A stretch of DNA of 64,000 nt from Enoplolaimus lenunculus (Eukaryota > Nematoda > Enoplea > Enoplida > Thoracostomopsidae). This document shows positions 47,436 through 58,632 of the stretch, piece after piece; the stretch's first letter is position 1; the number at the start of each line of letters is the position of its first letter. Below the pieces are notes generated by a model. The model was not told the DNA's origin and did not search any database. It saw only the letters and a list, made by a program, of their open reading frames with translations. The position numbers and the translations under genes are program-made. The stretch spans positions 473,501 to 537,500 of the forward strand of contig JASANG010003582.1 of the NCBI GenBank assembly GCA_030248215.1, in the 5' to 3' direction.

Positions 47436-47613
47436 GTCACGGACTAATGTTTGTACAAAAATTCATTTTCAGTCGCGCTTATTTAAGCAATAGTTTTTCT
47501 ACTATTTCTGGAATGCAAATTAAATTCACTTTTAGACCGAGACCGTTATTACATCTTTTTCTTGGTTGAATTCGTGAATTTATTCGAGAAAATATAATTT
47601 ATTATTTGTTTAG

Positions 47614-47712
47614 GCCAACAATGGTCACTTTAAAACACCAGATTTGGTACAAATGTTACGACATATCGCTTTGGGCATGAAATACCTATCGGATATTGGC
47701 TATGTTCATCGG
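47614..47712 (+). CDS. Eph: Eph exon: kinase C-lobe, helix E to HR of HRD
   Basis: Acceptor GTTTAG, donor GTAAGC; phase 0 to 0. Reads [20 protein letters not shown] then [13 protein letters not shown]. The catalytic HRD motif is split by the intron after Arg. Confidence 0.97.
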
Positions 47713-48156
47713 GTAAGCATATTTTTCTATAGTTCAAGCTGAGCTGGTGGGGTTCATGGTGTAACCGGGGGCAACTTGGGAAACGTTTTGTCTTTATTCA
47801 ACTATTGGGTATCGTGTTGTCTGCTTATAAATCTCATAACAAACTGAAAAAATCATAGTTGTCTGCTACTATCATGTGTGGGACCATTGCAAATATCATA
47901 TATGTTTGAAATTGCATATTTGAAGCAACATAACAAAATCGTCCTGTCGAATATCATATGATGCTACGTTTTGAAATTTGAAATTTCTAATCATGTTTCC
48001 AATTCAAAGAAACTGACGTCGGAAATGAATTTGGCAGCAAGTTGGTGTTTAAGGACACATCTGTGTCTCAACTTTCCAAGCATTTATTCAATTTATATGC
48101 ATGCTAAGATTACACTGTCCCGCTGAATATGATTTAACGTTGCGTTTGTGATTTAG

Positions 48157-48267
48157 GATCTTGCTGCGCGCAATGTCTTAGTTGATTCAGCGGTTGTTTG
48201 CAAAATTGCTGATTTTGGACTATCGCGAGTTACAGAAGGAACATTTGAACAAGTTTACACTACGAAG
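48157..48267 (+). CDS. Eph: Eph exon: catalytic loop and DFG
   Basis: Acceptor TGATTTAG, donor GTAAAA; phase 0 to 0. Reads [20 protein letters not shown] then [17 protein letters not shown]. It contains the catalytic Asp, the metal-binding DFG and the activation-loop tyrosine (VYTTK). Confidence 0.97.
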
Positions 48268-48332
48268 GTAAAAAGTAACGGGTTTGGTTTGTATACTGTT
48301 TAGTTTTAAATTTTTAACAAAAATAAAATTTT

Positions 48333-48535
48333 CGGCCCATGTTACTTTAAGGGGCGTCCACGTTTCTGGTTGGTCTATAAGAGAGTAGGTTTGGATTTTA
48401 GATTACTTTTTTTGCTTAGGCTTAGAGGTTTAGACTTAGGCTTAGGGACACATTTTTACAACGCTCAGGCTTACTTAGGCTTAGGCTTAGGAATACGCTT
48501 AATCTACTGTTACGCCCCAAAAGTCATATCGGCCA
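48333..48535 (+). mobile_element. Family A inverted-repeat element
   Basis: CGGCCCATGTTACTTTAAGG to ACGCCCCAAAAGTCATATCG. The same two-block TTAGGC core and ACGCTT(A/C) spacer as at 3347. Lies between the DFG and APE exons. Confidence 0.88.
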
Positions 48536-48662
48536 AATTTGCAATGAGACATTCATATAACCATGTACTTTTTCAGGGTTGCGACCACTGAGAGACGCTT
48601 ATCTTCACCTTCCCTGTACCAGAATTTTTTCCACACCATTAAAATCAAGGTCGTATTTTCAG

Positions 48663-48857
48663 GGTGGAAAAATTCCGATTCGTTGGACAGCGCCAGAAGC
48701 AATCACTCATCGAAAATACAGCACTGCGAGTGATGTTTGGTCGTTTGGCATCGTCGCATGGGAAGTGATCAGTAACGGTGAACGTCCGTACTGGGATTGG
48801 TCAAACAAACGTGTCATCGATGTTATCGAGCGTGATTTTCGTCTTCCACCTCCGCAA
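48663..48857 (+). CDS. Eph: Eph exon: activation segment end and C-lobe
   Basis: Acceptor TTTTCAG, donor GTTAGT; phase 0 to 0. Reads [20 protein letters not shown], then [20 protein letters not shown] and [20 protein letters not shown], ending LPPPQ. The APE motif and DVWSFG helix are intact. A family E element begins about 32 bp after the donor. Confidence 0.97.
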
Positions 48858-48889
48858 GTTAGTATTTATTGCTCACCTTATCTCAATCC

Positions 48890-49020
48890 AGTGCCGGAGC
48901 AGGCTAGTCTGAGGGCCTCCCAAAATTCCGGTGTGGGGACCCCTTGCGATGATCAGAATGTTTTTCAAATTTTTTGTTTGAAAAACTGTCAGGGTGGGTG
49001 CCCACTCTGGCCGTGTGTTC
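48890..49020 (+). repeat. Family E left-end copy
   Basis: AGTGCCGGAGCAGGCTAGTC, then diverges; no clear right end. Starts 32 bp after an Eph donor. Confidence 0.65.
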
Positions 49021-49061
49021 GGCGAGGTCTTCGCAAATTTTGCTGGTTTAGTTTTTTACCC

Positions 49062-49222
49062 AAATGATATAACAGGGCCGGATCGATTTCCGGCGGGCTG
49101 CAATAGAGTCAGTTTAAGCATTTGCTTAGGCTTAGGCTTAGGAATAGGCTTATCCTTACGCTTAGGCTTAGCCTTAGGATTATGCGTATACTACTGTTCC
49201 GGCCTTGTTCTATACATTGGCC
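49062..49222 (+). mobile_element. Family B inverted-repeat element
   Basis: ATATAACAGGGCCGGATCG to TGTTCCGGCCTTGTTCTATA; core of TTAGGCTTAGGC. Confidence 0.83.
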
Positions 49223-49439
49223 AAAAAACTGATATTAACCTGGTGTCTTATACGATTGACGCCAAAATTAGGCTTTATATTTTTTTGAAAAAGATTGTAT
49301 TCCAGCAGAAAGTTTTTACAGATTATGTGATGAATTGAATATTTAATAAACAATACGATAACATATTTTGGCTGCCAACAATATTCTGTGGATCTTTTAA
49401 TTATGTGCCTAACCTTGTGCACAGTCGATGCAAAAAACG

Positions 49440-49618
49440 GCCCATGTATAGAATAGGGCCGGAACATTAGTATAAGCATACTCCTAAGCGTAAGCCTAAA
49501 CGTATGGATGAGCCTATTTGTAAGCATAAGCCTAAGCAAGAAAAATTAGTCTAAAGCTTAAACTGACTCTATTACAGCCCCTCCGGAAAACGATCCGGCC
49601 CTGTTCTATACATAGGCC
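49440..49618 (-). mobile_element. Family B inverted-repeat element
   Basis: GCCCATGTATAGAATAGGGC to CCGGCCCTGTTCTATACATA; GCCTAA core. Lies 218 bp from the copy at 49062 in opposite orientation. Confidence 0.87.
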
Positions 49619-49630
49619 AAAAAACTATGC

Positions 49631-49692
49631 ATAGCTTAGTAGTTCGAGTAGCGCACCAGTAATCGATACGTCGTGTGTTCCAGCTCCAGCGC
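49631..49692 (+). repeat. tRNA-like sequence, not functional
   Basis: TAGCTTAGTAGTTCGAGTA resembles an A-box and GTGTTCCAGCTCC a B-box at SINE-like spacing. No acceptor stem pairing. Confidence 0.3.
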
Positions 49693-49949
49693 ATCTGCAG
49701 CAAAATTCTTATGAACGGCTATATATGGTACTGCTTAACTTAGAAGTAATATAGTTTAATGTTGTAGTTACAAGCATCATAACTATTGAACCACGCAAAC
49801 TGCAGCTCTAAATATGATACCGTTGAATTCAGCGTGTCGAGATCTATAAAATACGTTGCTTTTCATTGGGAGGGCATATTATTCCGTACCTCTCAAGCGA
49901 AGTAACCTCCGGTTCCTTCAATCTGAAATGAAATATAAATTTGTATTAG

Positions 49950-50116
49950 AATTGTCCTAAATCATTGTACGATTTGATGCTCCGTTGTTGGCTTCGAGAT
50001 CGCGGTGAACGTCCAACATTCGGTGTCATTGTTGCCATTCTTGAAGAAATAACCAGATGCCCTGAACTTTTGGTGACACCAGCTTTTGTTGACGATGCGT
50101 TGTCATACGGGCTCAA
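49950..50116 (+). CDS. Eph: Eph exon: kinase C-terminal helices
   Basis: Acceptor TGTATTAG, donor GTATGT; phase 0 to 2. Reads NCPKSLYDLMLRCWLRDRGE, then RPTFGVIVAILEEITRCPEL and LVTPAFVDDALSYGLK. The CW...R-x-x-RP-x-F signature closes the kinase fold. Confidence 0.96.
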
Positions 50117-50865
50117 GTATGTATTTTGTGTTTGAATCCAGCGTTTATTTTTTCGGCAGGATTTTAGTTTCTGAGTCGCGTCAGCCGTCGACGCGTTGTG
50201 ATTGGTGTTTTTGGAGTTAAAATAATCTGAATGAGTGACGTTACAATTTGAAAGTATGACGTCATTTTGTTTAGGAAAATACGCAAACACTGTGCGGCAG
50301 CAGCAGAAGTCGGACTGCGAATTATACCTTGGTAGCGAAAGTTTTGATTTGAGTATACAAAATTCCGAGGCAAGATGTAAATTTGTCGTGGCTGTGGTGA
50401 GGGTACCCGATCGTGGGATTGCCTTAGTTGCATCCTTTATTCTGTGTACACGACACGTTACGTTTCATAAAATTTGCCAGCCCGCCCCTCCCCCGTCAAA
50501 AAGTTTTGGATCCGCCTCTGATCAGACACGGGTGCAACCGGAAGTTGGGTTTACGCAGGAAAATTCGGTATTTTTCACTGTCCCGTTTTGATAAGAAATC
50601 CGGATTTATTCGCCAAAATTATCCGTTTTTTTCGGGTATTGAAATCTTTTCTCATTCGAAAACTTAAGAAAAATTAGCATATTATCCGAACTTATTTTTC
50701 GAAAATTGTCTGAACGTATATTGTTACACTTTTCAATTTGTGTCGCACCATAATTTTCACACGTTTCGCAACTACTCCATTTTGTTTGAGGATAAAAATC
50801 CTGTGCAGATTTGATATACAAGTATAACATGAGCTTCTAATAACATGTGATTAATTTGTTTGTAG
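50117..50865. other. Eph last intron
   Basis: 50445-50525 is a family F copy ending GTTTTGGATCCGCCTCTG. 50525-50660 has GGTGCAACCGGAAG and GGTATTTTTCACTG resembling family J. No exon. Confidence 0.5.
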
Positions 50866-51737
50866 GTGCCTACAATATACTGCCGATTACGAATCAAAGC
50901 TTAATCTGGTCCACAAAACATATCCAAGCACCGCAAGCACTGGCGGTTATCCAACACCGGTCACTGCGATCACAACTGCCTACGATTCATCAGGTTCAAA
51001 CGGGACCTTAGATTCAGGTCTTGAGGGTTCCGATAACGTCAACAATCATCATCATCGCGGTACAAATCCGACAATGGTTCACCAAAACGCCCAGAACTGT
51101 GGTCCAACGTCTAGTCACTTTAATAGCGGTTCGAATCATTCCTGTCGAACCAAAAATAACATAGCTAGCGTTCAGTTGGCTTCACATAACTGTGCTATAA
51201 TGCCATTAGATCGCACTGTAATTGATTGGCTGGGTACATTGCAATTATCGCGGTACATTCCACGTTTTCACGCCAATGGTTATACATTGGTAGTTGATTG
51301 CATTGAACTAAACAAATCACAGCTGACAAATTTAGGAATATCTCAACAAATTGAACTGGAGACAATCATTGATAGCCTAAATCAAATCAAAACAATTCTA
51401 AGTGGCAGCTCCAACTTATCACCACGTCAAGGGGTCTCCCAACGCCTTGCGTTGAGTGACGGCCAACATCAAAAAAGCGGCAGTTGTAGAAGTGCCCGTT
51501 CCAAGCATTGTGATACTTGTCATCGAAAACCTAAACGTTCTGTGGAAGCCAATAGCGCTGGCGATTGCTTTCCGGATGTGGAACATGTTGCTGAACGGCA
51601 ACTTCTACACCATGAACAAATTGGCCAAATTCAGCTGCAACACCAAAACTTGCAACAGCGACAACAACAACACCACCAACAACACCAACAACAACAACAC
51701 CAACAACAACAACAACAACACCACCAACAACAACACC

Positions 51738-51819
<82 letters not shown>

Positions 51820-51821
51820 CC

Positions 51822-51862
<41 letters not shown>

Positions 51863-51965
51863 CGCCAACAACAACAACAACAACACCAACAACAACAACA
51901 CCAACAACAACAACACCAACAACAACAACAACACCAACAACAACAACAACAACAACACCAACACC

Positions 51966-52002
<37 letters not shown>

Positions 52003-52207
52003 CCAACAACAACACCAACAACAACCACAACAACAGCAACGAGAATTTGGACAAAAGCAACAGTATCATTGTTTAGACCAACAGCAAACATATCGCCATT
52101 CAACTGATAGAAGTGTACAACCCAACACGCAACACAGTTCTGCTCCGCTAGCGACTCACGAGTACGCTGTACACGGCAGTGGCGATAAACACGGTTATTA
52201 TGTGTGA
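50866..52207 (+). CDS. Eph: Eph last exon: linker, SAM domain, polyglutamine tail, stop
   Basis: Acceptor TTTGTAG; phase 2 in; TGA at 52205-52207. A ~115-residue linker rich in S/T/N/G precedes a SAM domain: TVIDWLGTLQLSRYIPRFHA, NGYTLVVDCIELNKSQLTNL, GISQQIELETIIDSLNQIK. SAM domains mediate receptor clustering. Then comes an R/K/C-rich stretch, about 130 residues of mostly glutamine with scattered histidine, and the terminus SGDKHGYYV. The final Y-Y-V fits a class II PDZ ligand, as many Ephs end in a hydrophobic PDZ motif. The glutamine tract stays in frame with SAM and reaches a plausible C-terminus, so it is probably translated. Confidence 0.95.
51651..52041 (+). repeat. CAA-rich trinucleotide tract coding polyglutamine
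   Basis: Imperfect (CAA)n with CAC interruptions, about 390 bp. In the SAM-domain frame it reads Q with H. Other frames give poly-N/T, and the reverse strand gives poly-V or poly-L reading frames, which are artefacts. CAA rather than CAG predominates. Confidence 0.97.
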
Positions 52208-52565
52208 TTAGATATAATTTACAGTTGCACAATTTCATTTTTGCTTGCCACCGCCCTCGAAGACTGTTAAGAAAATTGACACGATTTTCTACGACTATTA
52301 TTCTATCTAGTGATTGTATCCAGCCCTGCAACCAGGAATTGTTCAGGGTGTAAGAACGTTTCCAAAAGGACGGAAGGAAAAGGTTGCTAGTATGCAATTT
52401 AATGCAGTTGACAACGGTTTAGGCCACGGGGCCGAAGGGGTTCGAGGACAACGTTTTGCTTGAAATACGCAATTTCAACAGTTGATGATGGTGTAAAGTA
52501 GGCTGGGGGGTGTTGGTTAGAAGCGTCTGCTATAAAACGGTCTGATATTGTCGTTTGTGTGCTTG

Positions 52566-52571
52566 AATAAA
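52566..52571 (+). promoter_or_regulatory. Probable poly(A) signal of the Eph gene
   Basis: AATAAA 359 nt past the Eph stop codon. The stretch 52208-52565 is then a 3' UTR of ordinary length with no other feature. Confidence 0.6.
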
Positions 52572-54400
52572 AGATAATTTTGTTTCGGGACACTTTTTGG
52601 ATTCAAAATGACGTATTTTATGAAACAATAGCTTTTGGACAATTTTGGTTGGAGTTAAAACGCTTTTTAGTTAAACTTTTTTACATTTCGTCCAAGTCCA
52701 ACAGCCGTATGCGTGGCTTTGACGCAGCTTGGGTTTAAGCTTTTTTAGGAAAATGCTTACTTGACCATACTACGCCTATATCTAAGCGTTTGCCTAAGCC
52801 AAAGCCTAAGTCTTCACGTTAAATGTGAGGGAAGTGTTAAAAAACCCATTGTGAGATTCACTGGTGAACTCGTGTTCTTTAACTGGTGTCTTATTTATAC
52901 TGTATTGACCCGAATAAGAGGGGGTCCCCATTTTGGATCCGAATCAATAGAAGTCCGTATCCCTAATAAGAGTCCGTAAGCGGATAGAGTCCCTAAACCC
53001 TAATTAGAGTCCCTAAATGTCAATTAACCCTATGTTCACCGTAAATTTTGGGTTATGACTGATAAATCGCGGCCAATATCTTTGTAGCTTAAAACTGAAT
53101 AACGTGAAAATAATCGGTAAGCATTACAATCCGCGGTGTCATGGGTAAATAGCAACCAGGTTGAGTTGTCAAATCGTGTCGTTTGACTCATCGCATAACA
53201 GAAAGCAAGACGATCTACCAATACTTATGATCATGAGTGCATTAGAAAAAAGCGCAACTCTTGGGTTCCGCATAAAAAATGTACCACCGGGCGTTGCGTT
53301 TTTGGCCATACCCCTTATTTAGGGGGTCACTGTCATATGCAATAACCCTAAATCAGACTATGTGCGGAGCATATTTGATGCCGTATACATAAAGTGCTAT
53401 AGTTTGCACAAACTGTAACCTGCTCTAAATAAAGAGGGGAAGGCCAAAACCCCAACGTGCGGTGGGTATATTCTTTTGTACACAAAATGTACCCAGTTGC
53501 ACACTCTTGTTGAACCATTATCCACTCGTGATATGACGTATTGCTAATTTATTAATACCCTTGTAACATGCTGTTCAGTGAACAACCGGAGTTTTGGTTC
53601 CAGCTCCGGCAGAAAATCGGCTTTCGGCTCTAGTAGAATTTTATCGGAGGTGTCGGCAATTTCGGCAGTAAAATTCTGAATAAGTTTGCAAAATTTATTT
53701 TTTAGCGCGTTTCGTTTTACTTTTGCCCAATTTTCAGGAAAGAATTTCCGAAATTTCGCACGAAATTAGCGTAAAACCAAATAATACCTTAACAACAACA
53801 TATATATTGCAGATATTGGCTAAAATTAACTAATTAACCATCATTTTCAATACCTAATTTCGCATCGCCTCCGGCTTCATCTCCGACCCCGGCAAGTTTC
53901 GTTGACCTTCGGCTCCGGCTTCGGTATTTTTCACTGATGCTGATTCTACGACAAAATATTTTGAGTTCAAAGTATTTGATTAAATTTTTCGACAAGAAAC
54001 CGTAAGGTTAATGATTGATTTTGTACGATTTACTTTTGGTTTATCAGTTTTTTGGTCATTCTTGATCATGCCAGTTTTTATGCTACTGAAGTATTTAAAT
54101 AAATTGCTTACCTATTAATACCAATTGACAAACGGTTTCGCACAATCCGCACGCAAGAATATAAAGTTTTAAGGTTGTACTTACCGCTTATGCTTAGATT
54201 TTCTATGTCGTGTACGTGCGTATTGCGAAAGAAATTTAATTTTTTGCTGTGATAAATATACCGATCACTGTATGGTTTAAATAAAACTTTTTGGTTGATC
54301 CTTTCTGTGGCGACATTTCATTTTAAGTTCATAACAGTTCAGACCGAAATTTTAGCCACTCGCCAGTGCGCAACACTACGATGTGTGTATAAAAAATTCG
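52572..54400. other. Intergenic, repeat fragments
   Basis: 52715-52825 has a TTAGGC-type remnant. 52898-53030 is a left-end copy of family G (TACTGTATTGACCCGAATAA, then the GGACTC-type subrepeats inverted). 53031-53584 shows nothing I recognise. Confidence 0.5.
53585..53946. repeat. Family J repeat, copy 2
   Basis: ACAACCGGAGTTTTGG to CGGCTTCGGTATTTTTCACT; collinear with 42793-43073 and better preserved. Confidence 0.65.
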
Positions 54401-54653
54401 GTCCATGTTACTTTAAGGAGCGTCCAGGTTACTGGTGGGTCTATAAAAGAGTAGGTTTAAATTCTAGATTACAATTTTTTTGCTTAGGCTTAGGCTTAGA
54501 AACACATTCTTGCAACGTTTAGGCTTAGGCTTAGAAATACGCTGAATCTACTGTTACGCCACTAAAAGTAACATTGGCCAAATTGGCAATGAGAGGCATA
54601 GGCTTAGGAATTCGCTTAATCTACTGTTACGCCCCTTAAAGTAACATTTACCA
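54401..54653 (+). mobile_element. Family A element plus a tandem partial right end
   Basis: Full copy 54401-54579 (GTCCATGTTACTTTAAGGAG to ACTAAAAGTAACATTGGCC). Its right ~60 bp then reappear at 54593-54653 (GGCTTAGGAATTCGCTTAAT to CTTAAAGTAACAT). Confidence 0.85.
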
Positions 54654-54879
54654 AAAATTGTCCACTCTCTTCAATTGAACTTGGGGAGCGAAACAGCACT
54701 GTAACTTAAAGTGAGGTGTAACGGTGCAGGAGTCTGTATAAAGGGTGTCGGGACAGTAGTCAAACTGTTTTTGCAAAGCAGAGAATTCGAAATAAAACTT
54801 GTATAGTAATCGTTGTGGCAAATGAAATACGTTTTCTGGAGGTTTGCTTGCCTTCCCAGTTCTGAAATACTCGAAGGAA

Positions 54880-54965
54880 ACCCAAACTTCCCCCCCCCGC
54901 AAAAAGGGAAAAAAGGAAAAAAACCCCCCCCCAAAAAAAAAAACGCCCAAAAAAACAAAAACCAA
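54880..54965. repeat. Homopolymer-rich C/A tract
   Basis: Alternating runs of C and A. It produces spurious open frames on both strands. 54966-55390 otherwise holds nothing recognised. Confidence 0.9.
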
Positions 54966-55390
54966 CCAAAAAAACTGAACCGAAACCAGAAAACGCTCGG
55001 AAAAAGTTTCACCGAGTCGAACTGAATGAAAGCCCTAAGGAAATTATTTTGCATGATTATTTTTTGGTAACAAATAACCGTTAATCAAGTATACCTGAGC
55101 AGGGAATTGTACTACGACCATTTCTTCGCAAGGGATAAATCGCAGTGGGGAGAAGCGTTCCTGTACCACCAGCAGGATGCCTGTGGATCCACAGGGTAAT
55201 AAGTTCGGGACTGCTTGAACGCGCAGTTTTGAATATAGCAGCCGTGAGATCGAGTTTCAACAGAAAAACATAATTACAGCTCGGTATTTTACCTGAGGAA
55301 ATAACATTTTAATGAAGTAATAAATGTCTCTGATAACCACAAGTATTGTACAAACTACAACTGTTTAAAGAGTCACGCATAAAAAGATAA

Positions 55391-56143
55391 ACTAAATTAC
55401 AAGTGTTAACCTGAATTACCGAGTGTAAACCTAATTTACGGGGTGTTAGCCTAAATTACCAGTGTTAACCTAATTTACGGGGTGTTAGCCTAAATTACCA
55501 GTGTTAACCTAATTTACGGGGTGTTAGCCTGAATTACAAGCGTTAACTTAAATTACCAGTATTAACCTAAATTACCAATGTTAACCTAAATTACCGAGTG
55601 TTTACCTTAATTACTAGTGTTAACCTAAATTACCAGTGTTAACCTGAATTACCAGTGTTAACTTAAATTACCAGTGTTAACCTAAATTACCGGGTGTTAA
55701 CCTGAACTATCAGTGTTAACCTAAATTACCAGGGTTAACAACCTAAGTTACCGGGTGTTAACCTGAATTATCAGTGTTAACCTAAATTACCGGGTTCTAA
55801 CCTGAATTATTAGCGTTAACCTAAATTACCGGGTGCTAACCTGAATTACCAGTATTAACCTAAATTACAGAGTGTTGACCTGAATTACCAGTGTTAACCT
55901 AAATTACCAGTGTTAACCTGAATTACCAGTGTTATCCTAAATTACCGGGTGCTAACCTGAATTACCAGTGTTAACTTCAATTACCGGGTGTTAACCTGAA
56001 TTACCAGTATTAACCTAAATTACAGAGTGTTGACCTGAATTACCAGTGTTAACCTAAATTACCAGTGTTAACCTGAATTACCAGTGTTATCCTAAATTAC
56101 CGGGTGCTAACCTGAATTACCAGTGTTAACCTAAATTACCAGT
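55391..56143. repeat. ~19-bp minisatellite with higher-order period of 155 bp
   Basis: About 40 units of the form CTAAATTACCAGTGTTAAC with GGGTG/GAGTG and CTGAATTA variants. The variant ACAGAGTGTTGACC occurs at 55867 and 56022 within matching variant order, so a block of eight units has been duplicated. No gene overlaps. Confidence 0.95.
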
Positions 56144-56435
56144 AATTCAATATTTCACAGAAATTTCACAAAATTTAATTCCGTCTACGTTATACACGCT
56201 TAATTCGTAAGTGCCAGCATTATAAAAACTGAATACACATAATTTTGCAAAGAGTATAAAATCATCAGGATACCCCAACTTTCAAACCTAATATGTTCCG
56301 CAGCGAATTTAACAGAATATGCTGGTTACGGATTAACATCCGGTACTCATATATGTTGCCGTTCCGGTGTTTAGATCCATAACCTACTACGCTTACGCGC
56401 TATGTAACTTTGAACGTGCATATGTTTAATACTTC
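56144..56435. other. Nothing recognised
   Basis: AT-rich, no supported feature. Confidence 0.5.
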
Positions 56436-56599
56436 GGCCAATGTATACAAGAAAGCCATCACAGTAGTGTAAGCATATTCCTAAGCCTAAGCGTAAGAAT
56501 AACCTTATACCTAAACCTAAGCGGAAGCAAAAGAAACTCAAGCTTGCTCTATGACAATCCCGCAGAAAAACAGTTCCGCCCCTGTTCTGTACATAGGCC
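56436..56599 (-). mobile_element. Family B inverted-repeat element
   Basis: GGCCAATGTATACAAGAAAG to CCGCCCCTGTTCTGTACATA; CCTAAGCC core. Confidence 0.8.
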
Positions 56600-58404
56600 A
56601 AATACTTCTATTGAAGACTTGGTGCTAAAGTTGCGAGCAAAACACAGTAAGCTAACAAAATTTTTGTAACAACCAAAAGTTTAGCGTCATTTGGTTTCAA
56701 AGTTTGAAGACAAAACATATTAATAATTTACAACGAGATGTTTCCGATCAAATAATCTTTATCAAAATTGGCAAAAAAAGATTTCAAAATTATAGATATT
56801 GTTAGCAATAATGAAATATCGACCTCGCCTTTTAAAATCAAAGGACACATTTCAATTTCCATGGCTACGAATTTTTAAAAAAAGTGTGTGTCTACACTGC
56901 AATAGCTTACGGCACTTAACCATCATACCAGATAGAACGCAATGCACATATGAATTGCAAAAATTAAATATAAATTTTACACAAAATAGTACAAGATCAA
57001 AATAATATGTTATTTTTGAACCCTGTAATTTTTGACTTTAAATTTGTCGACGGCACAAAATTTGTTACAATTTTGTTCGAAACCCAGTCGCCCGTATTCC
57101 GAAACTCAAAGTTATCAGGCAACCAGCGCCTACTAAAAACAATTACGCTTCGAAATTAGACAAATAGTAAGCAATTCTAGTTACCATCACGCACGTAGTC
57201 AAGACTATAGTAGCGAAGGTACAGCAGCTTCGTGTGTAGTAAAGAATTACTTCGCGTTAGGATGCAAACCATTTATTTCAAACCCAGCTAACAACCTGGC
57301 TTGTTCTTGTCTCTGACAAACTTTCAGAACGGATATATCCCCTTTATCCTCCTTCACTTTGTATACGCCCCCCTGTTGTTTCAAAAAGTTGATTTCAACA
57401 TGACACAGTGGTGACGCAAAGCTAAAACCTATAAACAATCACGGCAAACAATTTTAAAATAAAATGGAACCAAGAAAAAATTTATAAAAACCAAATCTGT
57501 GAATTAATTCAACTTTCATTCGCAACCACAACAATAGTTGAAATATTAACGAAAGGCACAGGAACACTTTTCCACACAGTCCAGCGTATTCCATGTAGTC
57601 GAGTTGATACTTAGTCGAGTTGATACTCAACTGAGTAATATCGTTAGTAGTATTCTATTGGTGTAGTTTTTGTTCTTGTTACAACTCAAATTTTCAAGCG
57701 CAAATTTACATGGTTATGGTAATGTCTGAGGCCAAATATCTGAGATTCACTGTTATAAACGCTATAGCACTTTATAACATTGGTTTCAACTGTCGGTAAC
57801 ATTAAAGCCAAGTGGTATATATATTACGCTGTTTTGCCAAATGGATCAACCAGACTCATTGTACAAAACCATATCAACAATCGGTGGTTTGTAGTTTGTT
57901 TGCTTGGCACAATAACAGGGCAAGTCGAGTATTCAAGTAAAACCGAGTTTATAATTTCGGTATATTGTCCGAGGAACAAATATAACTTTTCATCTCTGAT
58001 TAGTGGTTCATCAAACACTGACCAACTGAACGATTATACCAGAAATCAACTTTGAACCCAGCTAAATGCATAGTTTCTCATTGAACCTACATGGGTTTTT
58101 TGTTACAAGCCGGTAAACGCTAGTGTCGCATACAGATCTGTCGGTCTTTTGTAAATACACCGCTGAACCAGATTCAAATCAATCGGACTTGCTATTAAGC
58201 TGTTCGCCAGTATCGTTTTAGGTAAGTAATGACACGATTTCGGCAAAACTGGTTCACAACCGCTGACCTGCTTTCTGCTAAATACGAAGATAGAGTCACA
58301 CGAACCAATCAGTGTTTGAATAACGCAATCCATGCCTGCTAATTTGTGGATTCTGACTGGCACAATCCAGTAGTGATGACAGTTCATATCCACTGTATGA
58401 CACT
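56600..58404. other. Intergenic, between the two convergent genes
   Basis: No domain or repeat recognised. The moderate open frames at 57780-58055 (+) and 58103-58393 (-) overlap each other's region and show no homology I know. The region next to 58632 is probably ERG 3' UTR. Confidence 0.5.
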
Positions 58405-58410
58405 TTTAAT
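58405..58410 (-). promoter_or_regulatory. Possible variant poly(A) signal of ERG gene
   Basis: ATTAAA on the minus strand, 222 nt beyond the ERG stop. No canonical AATAAA is close by. Weak evidence. Confidence 0.3.
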
Positions 58411-58632
58411 GCTATTAAATTGACGCCAATCTCGTGAAAAAGAAAACTATTGACTTGATTTCGCCTATTTGTGTCCGCCCAACTGGTGGCATGTTCTTGT
58501 TTAAATACATAGCTAATAGCACAAGCTTCCTGGTATCAAATTATGGACTCGATATCGTTTAGTTCGTGCTTTTCGAATTATCCATGCGATCAGCGATAAT
58601 TGTTATATGGCACAAAGTTGAAGAACTTTCTC

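Larger units (their letters stand above)
26377..52571 (+). other. Eph: Eph receptor tyrosine kinase gene (17 exons placed; signal exon not secure)
   Basis: Seventeen exons with AG/GT borders and mutually consistent phases give an open chain of 1,422 residues lacking the signal peptide. Approximate domains: ephrin-binding 1-190, Cys-rich/EGF-like 190-345, fibronectin III 337-443 and 445-560, transmembrane helix 569-591, juxtamembrane 592-690, tyrosine kinase 690-955, Ser/Thr/Asn/Gly-rich linker 955-1090, SAM 1091-1150, polyglutamine tail about 1238-1368. Kinase landmarks are intact: GSGEFGEVC loop, VAIK lysine, HRDLAARN, DFG and APE, so activity is expected. Eph receptors bind membrane ephrins on neighbouring cells and signal in both directions in axon guidance and boundary formation. 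The protein is about 400 residues longer than usual because of the kinase-SAM linker and the glutamine tail. Introns carry many short DNA elements. The family call is very safe; the subclass (A or B) is not assigned. Confidence 0.96.

Noticed and set aside
51531-52397. Long minus-strand open frames of valine or leucine, and a plus-strand asparagine/threonine frame
   Set aside because: They are other frames of the CAA repeat that codes the Eph glutamine tail; only the SAM-linked frame has splice and domain support.
54648-55054. Overlapping minus-strand frames rich in F, G and P
   Set aside because: Produced by homopolymer C/A runs; no domain, no splice context.
55391-56143. CRISPR-like regular array
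   Set aside because: The units are contiguous with no unique spacers and the genome is eukaryotic; it is a minisatellite.
57780-58393. Two ORFs of 91 and 96 codons between the genes
   Set aside because: No homology recognised, no splice or promoter evidence, and close to the ERG 3' UTR.
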